This document shows, piece by piece, positions 30,925 to 40,662 of a stretch of 64,000 nt of DNA. Source of the DNA: Alopecurus myosuroides (taxonomy: Eukaryota; Streptophyta; Magnoliopsida; Poales; Poaceae); NCBI GenBank assembly GCA_028641055.1, contig CM054060.1, forward strand, positions 164,088,696 through 164,152,695, given 5' to 3'. Position numbers and translations under genes: made by a program. The notes under the pieces are model-generated. The model did not search any database, was not told the origin of the DNA, and saw only the letters and a program-made list of their open reading frames with translations. Position 1 is the stretch's first letter. Every line of letters starts with the position of its first letter.

Positions 30925-33900
30925 ATGGCTCCCAAGAAACAGATGAAAACCCCAACCAAGACTAAAGCCACCAACACCATTTCTGCCAACTGGGGGCGGT
31001 CGATGGTCACGAAGGCCAAGTTGGAGGAACTAGTGGAGCTGGGAGTTCTCCCTCCTCAGGAGGATATCCAATGGAGGGTGCCGGGTAAGGAGACCCGGCC
31101 CACCCCTACAAAAGACGAGGTAATCTGCTTTGTGGAACATGTGACCCGGGGTTTTCGCCCACCCGGTCATCCTTTTTTCCGTGACATTCTTAGTCACTAT
31201 GGCCTTCGCGTCTTCGACATCGGGCCCAATTCCGTGCTAAATATCACCCACTTTATTGTCCTTTCTGAATCCTATTTATGCACTCCACCAAACCTAGCTC
31301 TTTTTATCGAGCTTTATCAATGCAAACCATGCCGCGAAAGCGGTGATGGGGCGCTTCTCACTTGCGGCGGGGTTTCGATCCAGCGCCGCAAGAACTCCCC
31401 TATGCCATCCCTCACCCTTAATTCTCATGTCAAACACTGGCAGCTTTCTTATTTCTACTGCCAGGATACTTCCCCATCCGGCCAAAAGAAACTGCCGGGT
31501 TATTCTGATGGCCTTCTTGATATCTCTGATAAATTTAGTGCCTTTGCCCCTGACTCAGATAGGGAGGCAATCCAACCTTTGCTATACAAACTCGCCACTC
31601 TTAGAGCCCAGGGCCTCATTGGGCTCAACCTAGTGAAGACCTGGGTCGACTTCAGAATTCAACCCAACTCCATCCGCACAAAGCTGATGTGCGAGTATTC
31701 TGGGGAGCCTTCTGATCCACTACGATACTCTGACAACATCTTCGCAGTCGGCGACACTCTCAAGACCATCAAGGGTTTTCTTACGGAGAAGCTCGAGGTA
31801 ATCCGGAACATATCCGGGTTAGAGCCCTTCACACTTGAAAACCCGGCCCCCCAGGTAAAAACCCGACTCTGACGCCTTTACTTTCGCTCTTTCCACTTGA
31901 TGCAACTGATAACCCGTACTTTAACACCTTTCAGGATGATGACGACTTTTGGAACACCAATACTCCCCCTAGCTCCGAAGGTCAAGAGGAGCAAGAAGCT
32001 GTTCACTCAGACGAAGGTACTCTCTGAGTTTTACTTGACTCGTTTGAACTCACCGCAACCCCTTTATTTCCAACCGTAACCTTGATGACATTCAGAACAA
32101 GAAGATGACGAGGAAGAAGATTCGGACGGCAAGGTAGAATCTGCCAGTGATGAGGAAGAACCGGAGCCGGCAACCAAAGCCGGATCTAAAAGAAAAGCTC
32201 AAGGAGCCGCCTCCAAGGTTTCATCCCCCTTCACACATTCACTTTATATTACCGTAATGATATTCTTGAACCTTTCTTGACGTTATTCCACTGGTCAATC
32301 TTGAAGGGGTCGCCCACGCCTAAGCGCAGGTCGACTCGAAATCACCCGGGTAACGACGCCCTTAACCCGGGTTCTTCACCGCTCCCCACTCGGCAAGCTG
32401 GTACTTGCTCTATCTTTTCCTGGTTAGCACGGTCTCCTCGAAGCATTCTCGCATAATATTTAACTTGACATTTTCCAGCCTCCCCCGGGTCTGACGATGG
32501 ATTTCCTTGTGACTTTGCGGTGAATACCGGGTAAGAATCCCCTTCCAGATACTTTCCGGTACTTCGTCATCTTTTCCTGACTGCATATTTAGCTGCTTTG
32601 TGATAACATCTACAGGGCCACGGTCGCTGTCAGCGATCAAGAGGATTCAGAAGATAAGGGCCCGGGTAAGGGGAACCCAGCTAATAAAACTGCAACCGCG
32701 TCTGGTGATGAAGAACAGACATCGCCGACTAAACCAGATCAGCAGGAAGCCGAATACCCGATTGCTTCTCATGCCAGCAAGAGAAAGACCACCGCCTTAG
32801 GTGCAGAAGGAGTGTCGGATTCCAACGTGCAAATGACCCGGGTTCCACCTCCTTCTAAGAAGAAAACCTCTTCTAGGAAATTCCAAGGGCCCGGGTCGTC
32901 TGACACGAATAAAGATACTTTCGAACAATTGATGGACAAGCTTCTCACCATGAAGGCTTCGGAGAGCGAGACTTTAGAGCGCATGGCTGCAGAGCACCAG
33001 GTAAGAGCACTTGTTATCCTATATTCCCTACCTAGTCCCCAAGTTCCGAGTATAACTTGCAAAAGTTATGCTTGGTACTTCTCACCATATTTTTCTTGCC
33101 ATAACACTCATCTGGTTCTTGCACCCTTTTACACTTACAGGCACATGTAACTCGGTCTGATGAAACCTTGCTGAAGACTGAACGGCTCCTTCTTGCCGAG
33201 ATAAAACGCCGAGAAATCCTTGAGGATAATATGAAAACTTTGAAGAAGGATGTCTCCAAATACAAGGAGAAGTGCCTCGCCGCTCAGGCCGATTTGAAGA
33301 AGTTATCGGATCAAGTCTCCGATACTTATCAGATTTTACTTAGTAAGTGTTTGCCTGCCGACTAATTTTTTGCCTGCCGACTAATTTCATACCCGGCTGC
33401 TACTGATACGTTCTTGCTTCTGTTTCCACTATAGGCGCGAACCTTGCAGCTCCAGAGGAAGATGCTATTGTCAAGGTTAGGACCCTGAAGAGTGTGCTTC
33501 GGACTTTCTTTGCCGGCACCAAATTTATATTGAATGCCATTAATTGGCCCACGGAAGCCTATCCGGGTGAAGAGAACCTTGTCCAAGCCTGCTCCACTGT
33601 ACCCGGATGGATTGAACTCTGGAAGCGTTCGTCCTGCCGTACTGGTATAGTGCGGGCTTTGACCTTGGCCAAAGCTTACTTTCCGAAGCTTGACCCGGCG
33701 AAGATAATCTCCGGGTTTCCTGAGTTCAAGGCGGATGGCGCCAAATTTACACCTAAGGATTTCAAGGCCATTCAGTCGGCAGTGCGCCCTTCTGCCACCA
33801 CTCTAGCCGATAGCTTGAACCTTAATACACTAATGGCTGCGTATGACGCTGATGACAAGATTATCACAGAGGAAGCACCCCCGCCCCTTGACCTCTTGGA

Positions 33901-34102
33901 GAAATGGGCTGATTACTCAGCTAAGAAGAAGGAGGCAACCTCGAAGAGGGAGGCCGACTTAAAATCAGGGCCGTCCGCCTCTACACCGTCCGTCCTTCCT
34001 CCTATCCGCCCTGGCGCGGTGAGTCCGGGTGGCTCTGCCAAAAAAGCTAAGAAGCAGGTCCAGGAGCAAGACCCGGAAGATCGCGCTCAGGAGGCCGAGT
34101 AG
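30925..34102 (+). CDS. E1 antisense gene, intact, eight coding exons (Transposase_28-like)
   Basis: Lies on the strand opposite to gag-protease. Coding exons: 30925-31854, 31935-32016, 32096-32217, 32307-32400, 32479-32530, 32616-33000, 33141-33342, 33435-34102. Every intron is GT-AG; exon lengths and phases agree throughout, giving 2535 bases (844 codons plus stop). Exon 1 (310 residues) resembles the Pfam 'putative gypsy type transposon' domain (Transposase_28): CFVEHVTRGFRPPGHPFF, FDIGPNSVLNI and GGVSIQRRKNS. Middle exons are acidic with basic clusters (KRKAQG, PTPKRRS, PPSKKKTSSRK) that could be nuclear signals. Exon 7 is a coiled coil (LKKDVSKYKEK). The last exon has a conserved aromatic-rich block (WIELWKRSSCR, AKAYFPKLDP). 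Function unknown; the exon model is inferred from splice signals and comparison with P and E2. Confidence 0.78.
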
Positions 34103-35162
34103 AGTAAGGATGTCATAATATCTTAGTCACATGGAACCTTTTTGTTTGAGTTACTTTATTCTGTTAATGGTGCGCCTGTGCACTTCTGATACCGATGCAA
34201 AAGCTTGTAATATACTTCTATTTGGTGACATATTTTCGCGGCTTTCCCAGCCTTTTGATAATCGTACTTTTTGCTGTTCTTCTGAACTTGTTCTTGATAC
34301 CCATCTCTTTTTTTAGCTCCCTTCATAAGACTCGTTTTCTTTTCGAGACCAGGGGCTTTGATAAGTGAAATTCTCTTGAAGTTCCCAAGACTCGGATGAT
34401 AGGGCCGTTTTGAACCTTGGTATCAAAGTGGTTTGTTTCTGTTACGAAGTCCCCAGTCCCCATGACCCAAAGGACGAGTCATGAGGGTGTGGCCTTTCTC
34501 AGAGGACAAATCATTCCCTACCAAGGCAAAACCCTAAAACCATCTCATGTAAATACTGAAGTTATGCTTGATAATCACTGAGTTTCCGGCTTATCAGCCT
34601 TGTACTCTGCATAAACTTGTGGTTTAGATGACCCTTTTGACTATCTTATACTATAAGCCGGCTTTCGCGTGGATACCATGTTGTTACATCCATACGAGAA
34701 CAGTGTCAGGCAAGTCCCATTGGGCTCCATGGCTGATTGTAATCGTAAGCGAACGAATCATGCCACTTTAGTGCGAGTCACATCAAGCTTAAGTAAGATA
34801 AGTCAAGAAAAATTGGCTTCTTTGCCCAGTCATAAGATTGCAGCCGTGCTCGTTTGCGAGGAATCGGCCCTTATAACTTATAGCTATCTATGCCGGGTCA
34901 TTTGGGTTAGTGGTTGGTTACCTGAGCAACCAACCCCCAAGACCTACATGCAATCGATGCTTTTGATGATACTGAATTATCGATGTCGCATTGATACTAC
35001 TTACTTGTGATAAGGGCGAAAAGACATAGGACTTGATAACCATCTCTTTATTGATACCAGAAATTTTGGGTCAGCAGGCCGCCTCATTAAAAACCTTCCA
35101 GTCCCCGTAGGTACCCTGGGTAGGAAAAGAGCGCGTCTGAAACCTGCCGCCCGTTACATTAC
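34103..35162. other. E1 spacer between antisense gene and truncated pol
   Basis: About 1 kb with no convincing gene. It should hold the 3'UTR of the antisense gene. The part 34558-34900 is strongly kept in P (47600-47935) and E2 (54416-54755), including TAAGCCGGCTTTCGC and ATGGCTGATTGTAATCGTAAGCG. At 35071-35160 it matches the end-of-pol region of E2 (54886-54966), which marks the right edge of the pol deletion. Confidence 0.7.
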
Positions 35163-38100
35163 TCAGTTCTTTGTAAGCACTTGTCCTGATCCGGCTTGAC
35201 CAATGCACACCCTCCATAAGTTGGACTTTTTCCTGATGAGTACCGGGTTTGCCAGCCAACCCGGATGGGGTGTCTCCATGACTTTGCTGGTTGTTGGCGG
35301 CCGTGTAACTTTTTCATTTACAGCAGGCTGCTTGGGAGGGTCGACTTCGATTAAGGCCACCATTTTAGCATCTTGCGTGACCTTGGACTTTGCTTTTTCG
35401 CCTTCAGTACTTGGCTTCTTTGATGTAATTCTGTCCTCTGGGTCTGCTTGAGACCGATAGTGCTTGAGTTCTTCCTTTCTGCAAGCTTGCTCGGCCATTG
35501 CTGCATCTCCTTCGTCGCATTCAGCGGCTATGTCTCGATTTCCGTGTATGGTTATAGTCTTCTTGTGACCCGGGATTTTTAGCTGTAGATATACATAACA
35601 CGGCCTAGCCATGAATTTGGCATAAGCCGGCCTTCCAAACAGCGCGTGATAGGGGCTGCGTAATTTCACTACCTCAAAGGTGAGCCACTCAATTCGATAG
35701 TTATCCTTTGATTCTCCGAAAGCTACCTCCAGTGCGATTTTTCCCTCGGGGCATGCTGAATGACCCGGCACTATTCCATGAAAAACTGTTGAGCTTTTTT
35801 GCAGTTGAGATTCCTTGAGACCCATGCGTAGGAAGGTTTCCCAATACAATATATTGATGCTGCTTCCACCATCCATTAAAACCTTCTTTAGTTCGTACCC
35901 ATTAACTTGCGGTGCGACTACTAGTGCCAAGACTCCTGGATGTTCCACTCTTTCTGGGTGATCCCTTCTGCTCCATGTTACCTCCTGTTCTGACCATCTC
36001 AAGTATCTCGGAACGGCTAACGAAACTGAGTTGACTGCTTGCTTCAGTATCTTTTTGTCCTTGTTAGATCCTCCTGTGGTATGCACATGATATTGACCCA
36101 ATTGTTTGGGGTTAGCCTGGAAGCCTCCTGCCCCCCCTTGGTTATTACCTTGATTTCCAGCAGCCGGGTTACCAGCTGGGGGTGGGCCGTTGCCCGGGTT
36201 TGCCCCTGGACCCGGTCCTCCTCCCCGCCCTGCGCCTCGCATAGCTCTGTGCACTTCCTCATTTTTCCATCTTTGCAAATCGGCGCACTGCTCCAAGGAG
36301 TGGTTAGCCGGCCTGCCATTCCTGCTGTGTTTTGGGCACGCCATCCTGAAGATGTCCCAACTATTACTCGGCCGGGGCGGCCCTTGGTAGTTTCCTCCGT
36401 TGTGATTTCCAGTATTGAAGTTTCCTTCTGCTCTTGGCCTTGAAGACCCGGCTTCGGTGTTAGCGACAAACTCGGAGCCTCCTTCGAAGGGACGCTTGTT
36501 CTGACTATTTCCGTTGTTTCCTGACGCTGTTCCGTTGCCGGTTCTTCCATTACCGCTTGTGTTTGCTTTTGTCTTCTTGTCATCAGCTTCTTCTTCTGTG
36601 GTATCTGTCGCAGCGTGTTTGTTGCACGCGTCCATCAATTCTCCCATTGTGACTTCTGACGCATTTCGACTGGACTTCATGCGAGTTAACTTTTGCACTA
36701 AAGGTATATACTTGCATGTTTTTGCCATGGCTTGTAGCGCATCCTTGGGCTGGATGTCTGTGGATGAGTGAAGTATCTCCATAACCCGGCGCACCCAACT
36801 GCGCGCCGATTCTCCCTTCTTTTGGACGCATCGCTCCAGATCATCAATGGTGAATAATTTCCTGCAGGTTCCGTGAAAGTGCTTGATAAACGCGGTCTTC
36901 AATTCCTCCCAAGACTTGATCGATCCCTCTGGTAGATTGGTGAACCACAATTTTGCTGCTCCTTCAGACATCATCAGATACATGAATTTGGCTTGGAGGT
37001 TCTCGGACGCGTTGCGAATTGACATTGCCATCTCGTAACTGCTTAGCCACGTTTCGGGATCCATGGTTGGCTCATAATTCACTACTTTCCCTGGCTCTTT
37101 GAACTTTTCCGGGTAAGGTTCAGCTCTAATATTGTCCGAGAGACACTTGGGCCCCGCAAGAATGATTGAAGCCGGCCTTGCCCTGGAAACGTGTGATGCC
37201 GCGGGGGGCGCGTCTGGGCGCTGTGCTGCGGGAGGCCCATGCGCTGCAGACCCGGCCGCGGCCCTCCGAGCCCTAGAACTGTCCACGACGGCCTGTGCTG
37301 CTGATACTGCCTGAGCGCGGGGAGGAGGCGGCATTTGCTGCTGCTCTTCCCTCCGCCGTGCCGAACTCGTTTGTAAATTCCCTTGCTGCTGGCTGACATA
37401 CGGCGTCCCATGCATTCCGCTTCTGTGATCCGGGTAATTGGCTTGCTGTGCCACCGCAGTGTGCAATAGCTCGATGGCTTGCCGAGTTTTCTCTGCATGG
37501 GGTGACTCTCCCACAGGTATTTGATTCAATGCGAGTGTCGCCGCATATACGTTGTCCATAGGATTGTTGTAGTGGCCGGCTGGCGTGCGGAATCGTGATG
37601 GTGGCGGCGGCAGTAAATCGTTGCCGGTTGTGACTCTAGTTTGCGGTGGGGGTAACCCGGTCCGTTCATTTGCCGGACGTGTCGCTGCTGTTGTCTGTTG
37701 GGGTGCGGTTCCCTGGTTCACCACTGGTATCGGTTGATCCTGAGGCGTGATGAACAAATTAGCCGGACTAATAACCCCGCCCGTTGCTGGCAACCTGGTG
37801 TGGTGCCTTTGATGTATCCTGGACGTTTCCTCTCGAAGCCGGGTTTCCAACGCGTCTAGCTCGCGCCGCCGGGTGGCCATCCCCTGTCTATCTGCTTCCA
37901 CTTGCCTTCTTTGCTGTTCCAATGCACGACGAGCCACGTCCAGATCTCTAACACGTTCTGCCGCGTTTTCTGGGGTGATAACAGTGGCGAGGACTGTAGG
38001 ATCCAAGATCAAATTATTATCGAACAGGGCCGGGTGACGCGGATTCGAGGGACCCGCCCCTGGTGTCCGATTGGCTTGAAACCCGAACATGTTGGCGTGT

Positions 38101-38846
38101 TGCTCCTCATCTGCCGCACGACTGGTGACCGATACTGACTCTCCATCGACCCGGGTCAAGACCGGGTCTCCGTTAACCGCGCCCTGTTGCTGGGCCACTG
38201 CCCCGACTGGTGCCGCGGCTGTGTTTCCTTGGTTAGCCGCGGGGGCTGCATAGACTGCAACTCGGCGCGCGACATCCGGTGTAAATTCAGGCTGTTCCTC
38301 TTCACCGTTCTCCTCATACCGGTTTTCCAGTAGATCCAGGATAGACCCGGTGTCATCTTCTCCTTGGGCCCGGTCGCGTGGGGTCCATGCCGGCTCCTCC
38401 GGCTGTTCCCACTCCGCGATGGGTTCTTCTGCTGGATATGTCGTTCCCGTCGATTCTTCATCATCTGATCGGGTAGACATGGCTTTTCCTGGCATAGAAT
38501 CAGATCCAACGTTGTCAGGGACCGAATTGGAAGCACATACCATACCGATGAAGACGTTGATCCGGCCGATTGTTATGACGGATCCGGTTTCGAGGTGATC
38601 CGACTCCGGCCCCCAGCCGGAATCGTCCACCACCTTTTCTCCTTCGTGGTCGATGTAGATCTCGCCGATGACAAGATTCTCCATGCCCTTCCGAGCTTCT
38701 CCCGTGATGTAGACACCTTTGGACGCAGGCCCCACGGTGGGTGCCAACTGTCGTGGGATAATCACGGCAGATGTTACCAGGGGTAACTGATCTTGGGGCA
38801 AGTCGACACAGGCGTTCGGGAGAGGGTTTAGCTCGAAGGAAGACAT
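35163..38846 (-). CDS. E1 Gag-protease polyprotein
   Basis: Open for 1227 residues from the first AUG of the predicted LTR transcript (ATG at 38846-38844, inside the 5' LTR). The frame reads through the LTR end and primer site. A downstream Met at MENLVIGEIYIDH, the classic position for gag, is the alternative start. In order: acidic, Pro/Gln-rich N-terminal part with a coiled coil (RRALEQQRRQVEADRQG); retrotransposon gag domain at about 590-750 (WLSSYEMAM, KLWFTNLPEGSIKSW, FHGTCRKLFTIDDL); a Cys/His pair pattern CPKHSRNGRPANHSLEQC near 835; protease with VLMDGGSSINILY near 985, where D-G-G-S replaces the usual D-T/S-G. The frame ends soon after HPGWLANPVL, the start of RT, cut by the lineage-wide pol deletion. 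No internal stops: it could make particles. Confidence 0.88.
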   Translation of the reverse strand: MSSFELNPLPNACVDLPQDQLPLVTSAVIIPRQLAPTVGPASKGVYITGEARKGMENLVIGEIYIDHEGEKVVDDSGWGPESDHLETGSVITIGRINVFIGMVCASNSVPDNVGSDSMPGKAMSTRSDDEESTGTTYPAEEPIAEWEQPEEPAWTPRDRAQGEDDTGSILDLLENRYEENGEEEQPEFTPDVARRVAVYAAPAANQGNTAAAPVGAVAQQQGAVNGDPVLTRVDGESVSVTSRAADEEQHANMFGFQANRTPGAGPSNPRHPALFDNNLILDPTVLATVITPENAAERVRDLDVARRALEQQRRQVEADRQGMATRRRELDALETRLREETSRIHQRHHTRLPATGGVISPANLFITPQDQPIPVVNQGTAPQQTTAATRPANERTGLPPPQTRVTTGNDLLPPPPSRFRTPAGHYNNPMDNVYAATLALNQIPVGESPHAEKTRQAIELLHTAVAQQANYPDHRSGMHGTPYVSQQQGNLQTSSARRREEQQQMPPPPRAQAVSAAQAVVDSSRARRAAAGSAAHGPPAAQRPDAPPAASHVSRARPASIILAGPKCLSDNIRAEPYPEKFKEPGKVVNYEPTMDPETWLSSYEMAMSIRNASENLQAKFMYLMMSEGAAKLWFTNLPEGSIKSWEELKTAFIKHFHGTCRKLFTIDDLERCVQKKGESARSWVRRVMEILHSSTDIQPKDALQAMAKTCKYIPLVQKLTRMKSSRNASEVTMGELMDACNKHAATDTTEEEADDKKTKANTSGNGRTGNGTASGNNGNSQNKRPFEGGSEFVANTEAGSSRPRAEGNFNTGNHNGGNYQGPPRPSNSWDIFRMACPKHSRNGRPANHSLEQCADLQRWKNEEVHRAMRGAGRGGGPGPGANPGNGPPPAGNPAAGNQGNNQGGAGGFQANPKQLGQYHVHTTGGSNKDKKILKQAVNSVSLAVPRYLRWSEQEVTWSRRDHPERVEHPGVLALVVAPQVNGYELKKVLMDGGSSINILYWETFLRMGLKESQLQKSSTVFHGIVPGHSACPEGKIALEVAFGESKDNYRIEWLTFEVVKLRSPYHALFGRPAYAKFMARPCYVYLQLKIPGHKKTITIHGNRDIAAECDEGDAAMAEQACRKEELKHYRSQADPEDRITSKKPSTEGEKAKSKVTQDAKMVALIEVDPPKQPAVNEKVTRPPTTSKVMETPHPGWLANPVLIRKKSNLWRVCIGQAGSGQVLTKN
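38729..38746 (-). other. Primer binding site of E1 (tRNA-Lys-like)
   Basis: Minus TGGCACCCACCGTGGGGC, close to the plant tRNA-Lys primer site TGGCGCCCAACGTGGGGC. P and E2 carry TGGCGCCCACCGTGGGGC. It lies two bases inside the 5' LTR and is also translated in the gag frame. Confidence 0.8.
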
Positions 38847-39224
38847 GATACAACTTGATATGACAGCCGGCAATCGAAGTCGCCGGATCTCTATTCTCGA
38901 TACAATAACACGATTAGGGTTTACACTGGATACTCGATACCACTCGATATTGCTAAGGTTCTCGAATCTCTGTCTCAATCTACGCCCGGGGGTCGGCTTA
39001 TATAGCTCCCGTACCCCCTAACTTACTTTACAAGGCACACCCGGGTCCTACCCAGACACGGCATGCTAACCCTAACTTTCCTTTACAACACCCACAACCC
39101 GGGTCACTAGGCCCACGAGCTTGGGCCTTCACAAACATCTTTATCCCTAGCCGTATCCTGCTCACTGTCTCTGGGCCGGGTTATTCCTCGGATCTTGGCA
39201 TACCGGGTTAGCATCCCCCCATCA
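38749..39224 (-). repeat. 5' LTR of E1 (476 bp)
   Basis: Partner of 29274-29749. It holds a TATATA box (plus about 38998-39006) in the right place for the minus-strand transcript. The first AUG after it, at 38846, is in frame with gag. Confidence 0.95.
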
Positions 39225-39229
39225 CTGTG
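39225..39229. repeat. Target site duplication of E1, right (CTGTG)
   Basis: CTGTG after the E1 LTR; G2 sequence (CCACACTGAAACATTGG) resumes here and matches G1 in reverse at about 19010-19025. Confidence 0.93.
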
Positions 39230-40662
39230 CCACACTGAAACATTGGTATATGATTGCTACGAGTGATACATTTCTGATCGGTCTTTTGTTACGCGCTACG
39301 GTCGGGGTAGCTAACAGTTACTTGTCACTGCCACGGACCCTCTTGGAGTGATTTTCACTTTGCCTTGTAAGATGATTTTCTTGCTGCAATCTTTTAACTT
39401 GTGAGTCTATGTTGCGGTTCCTGGCATTTCCACCATCCATATTTACTAGCCTCTTCGGTACTGTGCATGCCCTTTCTCACATTGAGAGTTGGTGCAAACT
39501 TCGCCAGTGCATCCAAATCCCGTGGGAGGACTTTGTTCTCCTACACATAAGCCCATATATTCTTCCTCAAAACAGACACCATACCTACCTATCATGGCAT
39601 TTCCATAGCCATTCTGAGATATATTGCTGCATAACATCCACCTCCATTATGTTACTTGATGATGAGCTTCATGGTTATTTATGCATACTTCTACACTGGC
39701 AGGAGCATGCAGTTAGAGACATCAGAGATATTTCTTTATGAGTAATGAGTACTAAGAGTGTGATGATTCATTGTAATATAGGATGTTGCCCCTACCGGTG
39801 AGGATATATATATAAAAAATATAATAAAAAAAATGAAAAACCCAAAAAAGGGCCAAAGAGAGAATAAAGAGAGAGGGGGCGCATCACTATCCTTTATACC
39901 ACACTTGTGCTTCATGTTTAGCACAAATGCTTTAGTTTGGAGAGACTTTTCATATTATCATTGATTCATAACTATGTGGGGAACTTTACAATATAGAAGT
40001 TGGCTTGTATATTCCAATGATGAGCCTCCTCAAATGAGCTCTAGGTCTTCGTGAGGAAGCAAGTTGGATGCACCCCCAATAGTTCCATTTGAGAGCTTTC
40101 ATACACTTATAGCTCTATGTGCATCCGTTGTGTGGCAATCCCTACTCCTTGCATAGCTTCGGTTGTAATACTTTCTCTTGTCTAATGACCACTTTCAGCT
40201 TTGCGAGCCTTTCTTCCATTGAACTTCCAAATCCCCCATGTTGTTTTATTAGCCATAACATCCCGGTGCCAGGGACCACCGCAAAACACTTGCTTGTTTT
40301 TAGTTCACAAATAGTTTAAGATTCAAGCATTGCATCGTGTGGAAATCTTGACTTGATCCTAACAGGGGTTGTGAAGATCGTTTGACGTGCATGATATTGT
40401 TGTTCTTGAAAGCTTAAATCATCTCTAATAAACTTTGCACGGTTGATAGTATTTTCGTATGAGTTTTACTTCTTTCTTCTTTGTTTATGCATTACTTGTT
40501 GATATCAAATATAGATCACAGCTTTAGTTCATTTAATCCTAGTTTACATGTTCTACTTAATATATTATGATCAATATTGTGTGGTAGCATGTCACCTCAG
40601 AAATTATTTTGTTTTATCGTTTACCTACTCGAGGACGAGTAGGAACTATGATTGGGGATGCT
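39230..40662 (+). other. G2 internal region, right of E1
   Basis: Continuation of G2 after the E1 insertion, matching G1 17821-19020 in reverse. It contains the empty site for the Helitron at about 40415-40440. No coding domain is visible; the open frame at 39409-39741 has a G1 counterpart at 18490-18831 but no recognisable motif. Confidence 0.65.
40624..40643. other. Hairpin next to the polypurine tract of G2
   Basis: CCTACTCG-AGGA-CGAGTAGG: perfect 8-bp stem, 4-base loop, 19 bases before the LTR at 40663. Same stem as G1 with a different loop. Confidence 0.8.

Larger units (their letters stand above)
29274..39224 (-). mobile_element. E1: young non-autonomous Tat-type Ty3/Gypsy element
   Basis: 9951 bp, flanked by CTGTG, with 476-bp LTRs that differ at one base by eye (A at about 29393 against G at about 38868). 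On the minus strand: 5' LTR, tRNA-Lys-like primer site, open gag-protease frame (35163-38846), a deletion that removes RT, RNase H and integrase, a conserved spacer, then on the opposite strand a multi-exon antisense gene (30925-34102), and the 3' LTR. The near-identical LTRs and clean target duplication show very recent insertion despite the lack of pol, so pol functions came in trans. E2 in this window shows what the missing pol looks like. The Tat assignment rests on the E2 pol. Confidence 0.92.

Noticed and set aside
34669..35010. Plus-strand frame of 113 codons in the E1 spacer, similar to P 47632-47826
   Set aside because: Protein similarity follows from the conserved DNA; in E2 the frame is shifted, so coding is not supported.
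36039..36583. Frames of 134-179 codons overlapping the E1 gag-protease on both strands
   Set aside because: Shadows of the long gag-protease frame; no domain.
35163..38978. Start of the E1 Gag frame at 38978 (TTG codon)
   Set aside because: It is not an ATG and lies close to the expected transcript start; the first ATG is at 38846.
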